Of a DNA stretch of 64,000 nt, positions 34,524-42,951 are shown in pieces (position 1 is the stretch's first letter; each line of letters begins with the position of its first letter). Both the position numbers and the translations under genes were made by a program. Source of the stretch: Knufia peltigerae (lineage: Eukaryota > Ascomycota > Eurotiomycetes > Chaetothyriales > Trichomeriaceae); contig JAPDRN010000166.1 in NCBI GenBank assembly GCA_030247855.1, positions 1 to 64,000 of the forward strand, in the 5' to 3' direction. The notes beneath the pieces are model-generated. The model was not told the DNA's origin. It searched no databases and saw only the letters and a program-made list of their open reading frames with translations.

Positions 34524-35713
34524 TCGGCCGATGCTGCCTGGTGGGTACGCCAGGCGCTGGGCAGCCACACAAGCAGGGCCAGTACCGCCACCGCGGTACC
34601 GGCCACGCACACGCCGGTCCAGCCGAAGCGCTGGTAGACCTGGGCCGACAGCAGCGAGCCCAGCGAGCCCCCGATGAAATAGCCGGTCATGTAACCGGCA
34701 TTGAGGCGGTTGCGTGCTTCGGGCTGTAGTGCGTAGATCAGGTTCTGGTTGCTGACATGCAGCAGTTGCGCGGCCAGGTCCAGTACCACCACGCCGACCA
34801 GCAGCGCCAGCAGCGAGTGCGCCGACAGCCCCAGCGGCAGCCAGGACAGCAGCAACAGCACCAGTGCAATGGCCGTGGCCCGGCCGCTCTGGCCACGGTC
34901 GGACATGCGCCCGGCCAGGCCGGCGGCCAGCGTACCGGCGGCACCGACCAGCCCGAACAGGCCGATGGTGGCGTCGCTGTAGGCATACGGCGGCTGCGCC
35001 AGCAGGAAGGCCAGTGGCGTCCAGAAGATCGCGAACATCGCAAAGCTGCACGCGCCGAGCAGTGTGCGCTGGCGCAGCACCGGTTCCTGTACGAACAGCG
35101 TGCCGATCGAGCGCAGCAACGCGAAGTAGCCGAGCCCGGCGGTGTGGTGGAAACGCGGCAGGCCGCGCTGCAGCGCCAGTGCGGTCAGCACCAGCGTACC
35201 TGCGGCGATCGCATAGACCAGTCGCCAGTCGCCCAGGCTCGACAGCAGCCCGGCCACGGTGCGTGCCAGCAGGATGCCCAGCAGCAGTCCGCTCATCAGG
35301 GTGCCGACCACGCGGCCGCGATGCTCCGGTGCGGCCAGGGTGGCGGCGAACGGCACCAGTACCTGCGCCACCACCGAGAACAACCCGGTGATCGCGGTCC
35401 CGGCCAGCAGCCACGGCAACGACGGCGCGCACGCGCTGATCACCAGTCCGCTGGCCGACAACAACGTCATCACCACGATCAGCCGGCGGCGCTCGAACAG
35501 ATCACCCAATGGCACCAGCAGGATCAGGCCGGCCGCGTAGCTCAACTGGGCAGCGGTGACCACCATGCCGACCTGGCCGAACGGCACGCCGAAGGCATCG
35601 GCGATGGTATGCAGCAATGGCTGCGCGTAGTAATTGCTGGCTACCGCGACACCGGTGGCGACCGCCATCAGCAGGATCTGCCAGCGCTGCAGGGGAGGAA
35701 GGGAAGGGGACAC
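34520..35713 (-). CDS. MFS transporter (drug:H+ antiporter type)
   Basis: A 397-residue, 12-helix major facilitator protein beginning with GTG. Signature segments are GDLFERRRL in loop 2-3 and SNYYAQPLLHTIADAFG near the N-terminus; the latter is typical of the YgaY/YnfM-like group. Helix 5 has GLLLGILLARTVAG (motif C-like). Likely an exporter of unknown substrate. The frame stays open upstream to 36196 but that part lies over the LysR gene and is rejected. It is divergent from a LysR regulator across 100 bp, so it is probably that regulator's target. Confidence 0.88.
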   Translation of the reverse strand: MSPSLPPLQRWQILLMAVATGVAVASNYYAQPLLHTIADAFGVPFGQVGMVVTAAQLSYAAGLILLVPLGDLFERRRLIVVMTLLSASGLVISACAPSLPWLLAGTAITGLFSVVAQVLVPFAATLAAPEHRGRVVGTLMSGLLLGILLARTVAGLLSSLGDWRLVYAIAAGTLVLTALALQRGLPRFHHTAGLGYFALLRSIGTLFVQEPVLRQRTLLGACSFAMFAIFWTPLAFLLAQPPYAYSDATIGLFGLVGAAGTLAAGLAGRMSDRGQSGRATAIALVLLLLSWLPLGLSAHSLLALLVGVVVLDLAAQLLHVSNQNLIYALQPEARNRLNAGYMTGYFIGGSLGSLLSAQVYQRFGWTGVCVAGTAVAVLALLVWLPSAWRTHQAASAD

Positions 35714-35761
35714 GCGATGTTCCGTTGAAGCAGGGCAGCACAGTGTCCGCCTGCTGCGGGC

Positions 35762-35779
35762 ATGATGGAAATGAATCAT
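35762..35779. promoter_or_regulatory. Likely LysR operator (ATGAT-N8-ATCAT)
   Basis: ATGAT (35762-35766) and ATCAT (35775-35779) are reverse complements with an 8-nt spacer in the 100-bp gap between the divergent MFS and LysR genes. LysR proteins bind interrupted dyads in exactly this context. Inference. Confidence 0.45.
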
Positions 35780-35813
35780 CATCATCCCTGTCATCTGGAA
35801 TTGAGATACCTGT

Positions 35814-36701
35814 GTGAACCTCAAGCAGCTCGAGTTCGCCGTGGCCCTGGCGGAAGAGGGCAACTTCACCCGTGCGGCCGCGCGCTGCCACGTGGTGCAG
35901 TCCGCCTTGAGCCACCAGATCGCCCATCTGGAGCAGGAGCTGGGTACGGTTTTGTTCGAGCGGCTGCCGCGCCAGGTGCGCGCTACGGCCGCGGGCGAAG
36001 CGTTGCTGGTGCACGCGCGACAGGTACTGGCCAGCCTGCGCCACCTGCGTGCAGACGTCGCTGCCGTCAGTGGTGAGGTGCGCGGGCTGCTGGCGATCGG
36101 GCAGATATCGTCGCTGACGGGCATCGACGTGGTGGCGTTGCTGGCGGCCTTCCAGCAGCAGCACCCGCAGGTCGAATTCCAGCTGCGGGTGGACAAGAGC
36201 GAGACCCTGCTGGAGCAGGTGCAGTCACGTGCATTGGACGTGGCGCTGGTGGGGCTGGCACCGTCGGCCGATCTTGAAGGCGTCTGTCACCAGATGCTGC
36301 AGGAAGAGGATCTGGTGGCCGTGCTGTCACCGCAGCATCGGCTGGCCACGCGCCAGCGATTGCCGTTGGCGGCGCTGCAGGAGGAGGCCCTGGTCGATTT
36401 CCCGCGGGGGACCGGCGCGCGCAGGCAGACCGATGATGCGTTCGCCGCAGCGGGCCTGCCGCATCAGGTGCGTTTCGAGGTCAACCTGATGGAACTGGTC
36501 GAGCGCTTCGTCCGCCACGGCTTGGCGGTGGGCATCGTGCCGGTGCAGATCGCCGACGGTTTCGAAGGGGTGGTGCAGGTGCCTCTGCAACCGACCCCGA
36601 CCCGGCGCGTGCATCTGGTCTGGCAGCGCCTGCCGACCCCGGCCGCACGCGCCTTCGTCGATGCCGTGCTCAGCCGCGCAGGCGCAGGCTCAGGCCCTTG
36701 A
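35814..36701 (+). CDS. LysR-family transcriptional regulator
   Basis: A 295-residue LysR-type regulator starting with GTG. The winged HTH occupies residues 1-60 (LKQLEFAVALAEEGNFTRAA, HVVQSALSHQIAHLEQELG). The effector-binding domain follows from about 88 (RGLLAIGQISSLTG). It is divergent from the MFS exporter, the usual arrangement for autorepression and control of the neighbour. Its 3' end overlaps the convergent DUF1456 gene by about 32 bp. Confidence 0.94.
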   Translation: MNLKQLEFAVALAEEGNFTRAAARCHVVQSALSHQIAHLEQELGTVLFERLPRQVRATAAGEALLVHARQVLASLRHLRADVAAVSGEVRGLLAIGQISSLTGIDVVALLAAFQQQHPQVEFQLRVDKSETLLEQVQSRALDVALVGLAPSADLEGVCHQMLQEEDLVAVLSPQHRLATRQRLPLAALQEEALVDFPRGTGARRQTDDAFAAAGLPHQVRFEVNLMELVERFVRHGLAVGIVPVQIADGFEGVVQVPLQPTPTRRVHLVWQRLPTPAARAFVDAVLSRAGAGSGP

Positions 36702-37137
36702 GGAAGTTGCGCAGCATCTGGTCCAGACAGCGCCGGTAGTTCTTGTGGCCGGGCTGGCGGAACAGCGCGCCGAGTTCGGATTTGGAAACATTGAAGCCGA
36801 TGCTGGTGAAGATCTCCATCATGTCGACGTCGCGCAGCTGGAAGGCCACGCGCAGCTTCTTCAGCACCAGGTTGTTGTCGATGCGGGTTTCCACCGGGCG
36901 CGGCGCCTGACCCTCATCCTGACCGCGCAGGTGCAGGATCAGGCCATCGAGGAAGTGCGCCAGCGCACTGTCGCTCATCGGCTGGAAACCCGGCTCGTCT
37001 TCACGCAGCAGCCAGGCCTTGGCCTGCTCGACATCCACGTCGAATGCCGGATCGGCCATCTGGCACAGGGTCACCACGTGGTGGTCGCCGAGGTCCAGGG
37101 AATAGCGCACGCTGCGCAGTACATCATTATTGATCAT
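36670..37137 (-). CDS. DUF1456 family protein (YehS-like)
   Basis: A 155-residue soluble protein with two copies of the DUF1456 repeat: the first starts NNDVLRSVRYSLDL, the second DNNLVLKKLRVAFQL, each about 65 residues. The C-terminus is HKNYRRCLDQMLRNFLKGL. This is the E. coli YehS family; function unknown. The ATG at 37137 is chosen because family members begin MINNDVLR; the ATG at 37275 is rejected. Convergent overlap with LysR. Confidence 0.92.
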   Translation of the reverse strand: MINNDVLRSVRYSLDLGDHHVVTLCQMADPAFDVDVEQAKAWLLREDEPGFQPMSDSALAHFLDGLILHLRGQDEGQAPRPVETRIDNNLVLKKLRVAFQLRDVDMMEIFTSIGFNVSKSELGALFRQPGHKNYRRCLDQMLRNFLKGLSLRLRG

Positions 37138-37222
37138 GGCCCATTGTAGCGGCCCGGCGGCTGTAACCGGACTGTCACCGGATTGCAGCATCGTGAGCGC
37201 TGTTCTGCAGGGATTCCCTTCG

Positions 37223-37717
37223 ATGCGCCGGTACCTCCTCTCCATTCTGCTGGTCGCCAGCAGCTTCGCCGCCACCGCCCAGGACCGCTACGTACCCGTG
37301 GAGCAGCGTCTCAGCGCGGCCCAGCTGGCCGAAGTGGGCCTGGACGCGACCCAGCTGCAGACCCTGAACCGCGTGCTGCGCGAGGCCGAAGCATCGACGC
37401 CTGCCTCCACCCGCGCACCGGTTGCCGCCAGCACCGGCGCACCGTTGCCGGCCAACGTTCCCGCCCCGGCGGCGATGCACCTGGGCCTGGAAGAGGGGCC
37501 GGTCAGCGCCCGCGTGGTCGGCGAGGTTGCGGGCTGGGAGCCGGGCACGGTGTTCACCCTCGACAACGGCCAGCAGTGGCAGGTGATGAAGGGCCAGATG
37601 AAGCTGCGCAAGACCCTGCAGGCACCGCAGATCGAGGTGATTCCGGGTATCGCCGGGCGCTGGTTCCTGCAGGTAGACGAAGATCTGCCGAAGGCTCGCG
37701 TGTTCCTCCTGCGCTGA
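37223..37717 (+). CDS. Secreted protein of unknown function
   Basis: A 164-residue exported protein: signal peptide MRRYLLSILLVASSFAATAQ, a helical segment (VEQRLSAAQLAEVGLDATQL), an Ala/Pro/Thr-rich linker (about 55-85) and a C-terminal beta-rich domain (about 90-164: GEVAGWEPGTVFTLDNGQQW). The last segment resembles a small barrel or SH3-like fold, but I cannot name a family. The frame is open upstream, and the ATG at 37223 is fixed by the signal peptide. Confidence 0.75.
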   Translation: MRRYLLSILLVASSFAATAQDRYVPVEQRLSAAQLAEVGLDATQLQTLNRVLREAEASTPASTRAPVAASTGAPLPANVPAPAAMHLGLEEGPVSARVVGEVAGWEPGTVFTLDNGQQWQVMKGQMKLRKTLQAPQIEVIPGIAGRWFLQVDEDLPKARVFLLR

Positions 37718-37805
37718 CCGCGCGCGCCACAGCGGGCCGATCAGGCAACGCAGCCGTGGACCGACGGTGCCAGAATGGCGGTCTGGTTTCCCACGGAGTT
37801 GTCTG

Positions 37806-38558
37806 ATGACCCGAACCGTCCTGATTACCGGCGCCACTTCCGGCTTCGGCGCCGCTGCCGTACACCGCTTCGCCCAGGCGGGCTGGAAAGTGATCGCCAC
37901 CGGCCGTCGCAGCGAACGCCTGCAGCCGCTGGTCGAGCGCTACGGCAAGGAGGTGGTGCACGCGGCCGTGTTTGACGTGCGTGATCCTATTGCGATGGAA
38001 GCGGCACTGCTGGCCCTGCCGCCGGCCTTCGGTGACATCGACCTGCTGGTCAACAATGCCGGTCTCGCCCAGGGCACCGCGCCGGCGCAGAGCGCCAGCC
38101 TGAAGGACTGGACGACGATGATCGACACCAACATCACCGCGCTGGTCACCCTGACCCATCGCCTGTTGCCGCAGCTGGTGGAGCGCAAGGGCGCCATCAT
38201 CAACATTTCGTCGGTGGCCGGTGTCTATCCGTATCCGGGCGGCAACGCCTATGGCGGCACCAAGGCCTTCGTCAGCCAGTTCTCGCTGGGCCTGCGTTCG
38301 GACCTGCACGGTACCGGCGTACGTGTGACCACCATCGAGCCGGGCATGGCCGAAACCGAGTTCACCGTGGTCCGCACCCATGGCGACCAGGTCGCGTCGG
38401 ACAAGCTGTACACCGGCGCCAATCCGATGACTGCCGAGGACATCGCCGAGCAGATCTTCTGGGTGGCGAGCCTGCCGCCGCACCTGAACATCAATCGCCT
38501 GGAACTGATGCCGGTCAGCCAGTCGTTCGCCGGCTTCCAGGTTGCCCGCGAGGGCTGA
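37806..38558 (+). CDS. SDR-family NADP-dependent oxidoreductase (YdfG-like)
   Basis: A 250-residue classical short-chain dehydrogenase. Cofactor motif TGATSGFGAAA (residues 8-18) with ATGRRSERL after beta-2, which suggests NADP. NNAG lies near 85, catalytic Ser in INISSVAG (about 138) and Tyr-x3-Lys in YGGTK (about 151). Length and C-terminus (LPPHLNINRLELMPVSQSF) match YdfG, which acts on serine, 3-hydroxy acids and malonic semialdehyde. GGAG lies 9 nt before the ATG. A strong terminator follows. Confidence 0.93.
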   Translation: MTRTVLITGATSGFGAAAVHRFAQAGWKVIATGRRSERLQPLVERYGKEVVHAAVFDVRDPIAMEAALLALPPAFGDIDLLVNNAGLAQGTAPAQSASLKDWTTMIDTNITALVTLTHRLLPQLVERKGAIINISSVAGVYPYPGGNAYGGTKAFVSQFSLGLRSDLHGTGVRVTTIEPGMAETEFTVVRTHGDQVASDKLYTGANPMTAEDIAEQIFWVASLPPHLNINRLELMPVSQSFAGFQVAREG

Positions 38559-38596
38559 TCTGCGCTTTGCAGCGTCGAGCCCAGCGCTGCGCAGGC

Positions 38597-38627
38597 AAAA
38601 AAAAGCCGGGCAATGCCCGGCTTTTTC
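38597..38627. terminator. Bidirectional terminator between SDR and SPOR genes
   Basis: A run of A, then GCCGGGC-AAT-GCCCGGC, then CTTTTT. With A/T runs on both sides it can end both the SDR gene (+) and the convergent SPOR gene (-). Confidence 0.92.
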
Positions 38628-38644
38628 CATTCATGCCCGCAGAC

Positions 38645-39499
38645 TTACTGTGCCTTGATCGCCATCGCCTGCAGGCCGGTGCCATCCAGCTTCTGCTTGG
38701 CTTCGGAAAGTTCACCAGCGCTGCCATAGGGCCCCATGCGTACGCGGTACACGGTCTTGCCGTTGATCTGCGCCGACTCCACGCGTGCGGCCAGGCCCAT
38801 CATCGCCAGCTTGGCCTTGGTCGCCTCGGCATCGCCGGAGGCGCCGAACGCACCTGCCTGCAGGATGTAGCGGGCGTTGTCGGCCGGTGCCGGGGGGGCT
38901 GCAGCGCTGGCGGCGGCCGGCGCGGCTTCACTGCGTGCCGCAGGAGCGGCGGCAGCGGTGCTGGTGCTGGCCGCCGGCGCCGGCGCCGCCGGGCGTTCAC
39001 TTACCGGTGTCGGCAGCGGACGGCTGGTGGCGGTCACCGGGGCGGTGCTGGCAACGCTCGCCGTCGCCGCCGGCACTGGCTTGCCTTCCAGTGCCGCCTG
39101 CGCGCGCTGCGCTTCGGCCTTGCTCCGACGCTGTTCTTCGGCGCGCGCGCTGGCAGCCAGTTCGGCGTCGGACATCTCCACTTCCTTGCCAGGCAGCAGG
39201 GTGTAGAAGTCGTACTGGGTGGCGGCCGGCTTTTCCGGCTCAGCCGGCTTCGGCGTGGCCGGCTGTGCGGCCGGCTGGGTGCCGACATCACCTTCGCCAT
39301 CGGCCACCGGCGCCGGCTGCGCGTTCGGGTTCGGCTGCGGGCCGGCGCGCAGGAAGCCATCGCCCTCGCCCTTGAACAGGTTCGGCGCCGCCAGGAACAC
39401 CACGGCGGCGATCGCCACGCCGGCAACCAGCCACACCCATCCGGGCGTGCCTTGGCTGCTGTTGCGCCGAGCCTGTGTCTTGCCGCGTCGTGCTGCCAT
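38645..39499 (-). CDS. SPOR-domain protein (FtsN-like)
   Basis: A 284-residue bitopic membrane protein. Basic cytoplasmic N-terminus (MAARRGKTQARRNSSQG), one helix (about 20-40, WVWLVAGVAIAAVVFLAAP), a long Ala/Pro/Thr-rich periplasmic linker (about 45-205) and a C-terminal SPOR domain (about 208-284, ARYILQAGAFGASGDAEATK) that binds denuded septal peptidoglycan. The layout is that of FtsN or DedD cell-division proteins. It lies 21 bp after argS on the same strand, an order (argS then SPOR) widely conserved in gammaproteobacteria. Confidence 0.9.
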   Translation of the reverse strand: MAARRGKTQARRNSSQGTPGWVWLVAGVAIAAVVFLAAPNLFKGEGDGFLRAGPQPNPNAQPAPVADGEGDVGTQPAAQPATPKPAEPEKPAATQYDFYTLLPGKEVEMSDAELAASARAEEQRRSKAEAQRAQAALEGKPVPAATASVASTAPVTATSRPLPTPVSERPAAPAPAASTSTAAAAPAARSEAAPAAASAAAPPAPADNARYILQAGAFGASGDAEATKAKLAMMGLAARVESAQINGKTVYRVRMGPYGSAGELSEAKQKLDGTGLQAMAIKAQ

Positions 39500-39520
39500 G
39501 TCTACTGCGTCTCCTGAGAC

Positions 39521-41209
39521 TTACATTTTTTCCGGGGCGGAAACGCCCAGGAGGTCGAGGCCGTTGGCCAGCACCTGGCGCGCCGCGCAGGCCAGGGTCA
39601 ACTTGGCATTGCGATCGGTCGCGTCGTCCACCAGCACCGGCGTCCCGTGATACCACGTGTGGAAGGCGTGCGCCAATTCGCGCAGGTACTGCGCGACCAG
39701 GTGCGGTTCCAGCGCCACGCCGGCCGCTTCCACCACTTCCGGATAACGCGAGATCTCGTTCATCAGGGCCAGCGATGCATCATCGGCCAGACGGCCCAGG
39801 TTGGACAGGCCGGTGCCCTGTTCGTAGACCAGACCCTTCTCCTGCGCTTGGCGCAGCAGGCTGCAGACGCGGGCATGCGCGTACTGCACGTAGAACACCG
39901 GGTTGTCATTGCTCTGCTGACGGGCCAGATCGATGTCGAAGGTCAGCTGCGAATCGGGCTTGCGCGCGATCAGGAACCAGCGGGTCGCGTCGCGGCCGGC
40001 CTCTTCGATGAGGTCACGCAGGGTGAAGTAGCTGCCTGCACGCTTGGACAGCTTCACTTCCTCGCCGCCGCGCATGACGGTGACCATCTGGTGCAGCACG
40101 TATTCCGGCCAGCCCTGCGGGATGCCCACTTCCATGGCCTGCAGGCCGGCACGCACGCGCGCCAGCGAACCGTGGTGGTCCGCGCCCAGTTCGGTGATCG
40201 CGCGCTCGTAGCCGCGCTGCCACTTCGACAGGTGGTAGGCCACATCCGGCACGAAGTAGGTGAAGGTGCCGTCGGACTTGCGCATGACGCGGTCCTTGTC
40301 GTCACCGAAGTCGGTGCTGCGCAGCCACAGCGCGCCGCCTTCTTCATAGGTATGGCCCGACGCCTGCAGCTTGGCCACCGCCTCGGCAACCTTGCCATCG
40401 GCGTACAGCGAGCTTTCCAGGAAGTAGATGTCGAAATCCACGCCGAACGCGGCCAGGTCCAGGTTCTGCTCGTTGCGCAGGTAGGCCACGGCGAAGCGAC
40501 GGATCGCCTGCATATCGTCCGGGTCCTTGGCGCCGACCACGAGGGTGCCTTCCAGGTCGACGCTGGCGCCGGTCATGTAGGCCCGTGCCACATCGGCGAT
40601 GTAGTCGCCACGGTAGCCACCTTCCGGCCATCCTTCCTGGTCCGGCGCGATGCCCTTCACCCGTGCCTGGGTCGACAGCGCCAGGTTCTCGATCTGCACG
40701 CCGGCATCGTTGTAGTAGAACTCGCGCTTGGCGTTCCAGCCGTTGGCATCGAGGACGCGTGCCACGCAATCGCCGATGGCCGCGGCGCGGCCGTGGCCGA
40801 CATGCAGCGGACCGGTCGGGTTGGCCGACACATACTCCACGCCCACCGTGCGGCCATTGCCGGACAGGTTGCGGCCGTAATCGGCGCCTTCCTTGATCAC
40901 GGTGGCGGCTTCACGCTGGTACGCGGCCGGTGCCAGGTGGAAATTGATGAAACCGGGGCCGGCGATCTCGACCTTGCTGACATCTTCACTGCGCGGCAGT
41001 GCCTCGACCAGCGCCTGTGCCAGGGCGCGCGGATTGCTGCGCGCGGCCTTGGCCAGCAGCATCGCGGCGTTGGTGGCGAAGTCGCCATGGTCACGGGTCT
41101 TCGGGCGCTCGACCACGAAGTCCGGCGGCAGGGAGTCGACGGGCAGGGTGCCATTGGCGCGCAAGGCTTCGATGCCTTGGCTGATCAGGGCGCGGAGGAG
41201 ATTTTTCAC
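39521..41209 (-). CDS. argS: Arginine--tRNA ligase
   Basis: A 562-residue class I synthetase. N-terminal Add-1 domain (about 1-115), HIGH motif as ANPTGPLHVGHGR (near 125), KMSKS-like loop as VKLSKRAGS (near 390) and the C-terminal anticodon-binding DALR domain ending GLDLLGVSAPEKM. The start is GTG 41209 (VKNLLRALI); the ATG at 41269 adds a non-conserved leader. It is probably co-transcribed with the SPOR gene downstream. Confidence 0.97.
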   Translation of the reverse strand: MKNLLRALISQGIEALRANGTLPVDSLPPDFVVERPKTRDHGDFATNAAMLLAKAARSNPRALAQALVEALPRSEDVSKVEIAGPGFINFHLAPAAYQREAATVIKEGADYGRNLSGNGRTVGVEYVSANPTGPLHVGHGRAAAIGDCVARVLDANGWNAKREFYYNDAGVQIENLALSTQARVKGIAPDQEGWPEGGYRGDYIADVARAYMTGASVDLEGTLVVGAKDPDDMQAIRRFAVAYLRNEQNLDLAAFGVDFDIYFLESSLYADGKVAEAVAKLQASGHTYEEGGALWLRSTDFGDDKDRVMRKSDGTFTYFVPDVAYHLSKWQRGYERAITELGADHHGSLARVRAGLQAMEVGIPQGWPEYVLHQMVTVMRGGEEVKLSKRAGSYFTLRDLIEEAGRDATRWFLIARKPDSQLTFDIDLARQQSNDNPVFYVQYAHARVCSLLRQAQEKGLVYEQGTGLSNLGRLADDASLALMNEISRYPEVVEAAGVALEPHLVAQYLRELAHAFHTWYHGTPVLVDDATDRNAKLTLACAARQVLANGLDLLGVSAPEKM

Positions 41210-41323
41210 GAGGCCTGCTGTGAGAATGAGCGGCGGAATCGCCCATTTTAGCGCAGATGCCGGCCCCAACGCTGACCGAGGCCTGCCTGCCAGGGCACGC
41301 GTGGCTGCCTGTTGGTGCGGGGC

Positions 41324-42028
41324 TCATCCGACCAGGCGGGCCTGAAGCGGCGGTAGAAGACCCCGTTCAGCAAACGAAACGGGACGCCCTTCGCCCACCA
41401 CGAAGTGGTCCAGCAGGCGGATGTCGACCAGTGCCAGGGCCCGCTGCAGCTCCTCGGTGATCTGCGCGTCGGCGGCCGAGGGTTCCGGGTCGCCGGAGGG
41501 ATGGTTATGGCTGAGGATGACCGCGGCGGCGTTGTGCAGCAGGGCTCTGCGCACCACTTCGCGGGGGTAGACCGGGGCCGCGTTGATGGTGCCTGCGAAC
41601 AGTTCCTCGCAGGCGATCATACGGTGGCGGTTGTCCAGGAACAGGACCACGAACAGCTCCCGCGCCTGCCCGCGCAGGCGGTGCTGCAGGTAACGACCGA
41701 CGGCCGAAGGGTTGTTGCCGACGGCTTCACCCTGCTGCAGTTCAGCAGCCAGGTAGCGATGGGCCAACTCCAGCCCGGCGGCCAGCGTGCAGCTGCGAGC
41801 CGGCCCCAACCCAGGGAGTTTCGACAGCTCGCGGGCGGGGCGGTCCAGCAGCACCCGCAATGGACCGTGGGCGAGCAACAGGTCACGCGCAGTCTGGACG
41901 GCGTCCCGGCCGCCAATGCCGGAACCCAGGAACAGGGCCAGCAGTTCGGCGTCGGACAGTGACGTGGGACCCCGGGCCAGCAGCTTCTCGCGGGGGCGCT
42001 CTTCTTCGGGCCATTCATGGATGGGCAT
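41324..42028 (-). CDS. radC: RadC family JAMM/MPN domain protein
   Basis: A 234-residue RadC protein. An N-terminal HhH-like region (SDAELLALFLGSGI, LPGLGPARSCTL) precedes a C-terminal JAB1/MPN metalloprotease-like domain with HNHPSGDPEPSAAD. Despite its name, a role in DNA repair is not firmly established. The start ATG 42028 (MPIHEWPEEERPREKLL) is the conserved one. It is divergently placed in standard order: RadC adjoins coaBC/dut in many proteobacteria, here with a regulator gene between them. Confidence 0.94.
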   Translation of the reverse strand: MPIHEWPEEERPREKLLARGPTSLSDAELLALFLGSGIGGRDAVQTARDLLLAHGPLRVLLDRPARELSKLPGLGPARSCTLAAGLELAHRYLAAELQQGEAVGNNPSAVGRYLQHRLRGQARELFVVLFLDNRHRMIACEELFAGTINAAPVYPREVVRRALLHNAAAVILSHNHPSGDPEPSAADAQITEELQRALALVDIRLLDHFVVGEGRPVSFAERGLLPPLQARLVG

Positions 42029-42099
42029 GGTGCCCATCATGGCGATCATCGCCGACCGCTCCCATAAGCGCTTGCCGTACCCGTGGGTCGGCCAAGTCC

Positions 42100-42726
42100 T
42101 CAGTCGCGCCGGGTCTGCAGGTAGTCGTACAGCTCCTGGTTGTTCTGCAGGCCCAGCTTGCGCATGGCTTCTGCCTTCTGCCGGCTGATCGTCTTCGGGC
42201 TGCGTCCGCTGCGGTCGGCGATGGCATTGATGTTCAGGCCGTCGGTCAGCAGTTGCAGCACTTCCAGTTCGCGTATCGACAACGCAGCCGGTGGATGGGG
42301 GAACAGCAGATCGCGGGCCTGCAGGTGGCGCCGCAGCTGATCGGAAACGAATATCTGCCCTGCCATGGCGGCATGCAGGGCCTGCGGCAGCTCGGCGAAG
42401 TCGGCGCTCTTGTCGACCAGTCCGTGTACGCCATCGCGTAGCAGGCCATCGAGCAACCCCGGGTGCCTGGCCCCGGTCAGCACCACCACGGGAAGTTCGG
42501 GATGGCGTTGGCGCAGCACGGCCAGCAGTTCGGGACCATCCGGGCCCGGGCCGGGCATGGACAGGTCGGTGAGAACGGCATGGCAGGGCTGCTGCACCAG
42601 CAGCTGCAGCAGTCCGGCGCCGTCGGCAGCGGCACCGGCCACGTCCATCTGGTGACGCTCGAGCACGATTCGGATGCCGTGCAGGACGACCGGATGGTCG
42701 TCGGCAATGATGATGCGCGGTTGCAC
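42100..42726 (-). CDS. LuxR-family response regulator, orphan
   Basis: A 208-residue NarL-type regulator beginning with GTG 42726, which has AGGAG 8 nt upstream. The receiver has acidic ADDHPVVLHG, phosphoacceptor Asp in VLTDLSMPG (about 54) and Lys in LVDKSADF (about 106). The HTH (about 140-205) contains LSIRELEVLQLLTDGLNINA and SPKTISRQKAEAMRKLG. No kinase is encoded nearby, so it is an orphan or is phosphorylated by a distant kinase. It is similar in layout to the orphan at 32584 but clearly a separate gene. Confidence 0.9.
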   Translation of the reverse strand: MQPRIIIADDHPVVLHGIRIVLERHQMDVAGAAADGAGLLQLLVQQPCHAVLTDLSMPGPGPDGPELLAVLRQRHPELPVVVLTGARHPGLLDGLLRDGVHGLVDKSADFAELPQALHAAMAGQIFVSDQLRRHLQARDLLFPHPPAALSIRELEVLQLLTDGLNINAIADRSGRSPKTISRQKAEAMRKLGLQNNQELYDYLQTRRD

Positions 42727-42951
42727 GGGGAACTCCTGGGAAATCGAACGGCACACCTGGGTGTGCCAGCGACGATTCTGCAAAGCGGGGACGCGAAGAG
42801 GTATAGGAAAGTTCCGAATCGGCATGCAGCAAACCCGGAAAACTCCCTGGGGGCAGTCCATGTGCTGATAGCCGCCCGCTATGTGCCGCGTGCACCGGGA
42901 GGTTGCTGGCCTTCGGGTAAGCTAACGCCCTCGTTTGCACAGGAATTCCAG

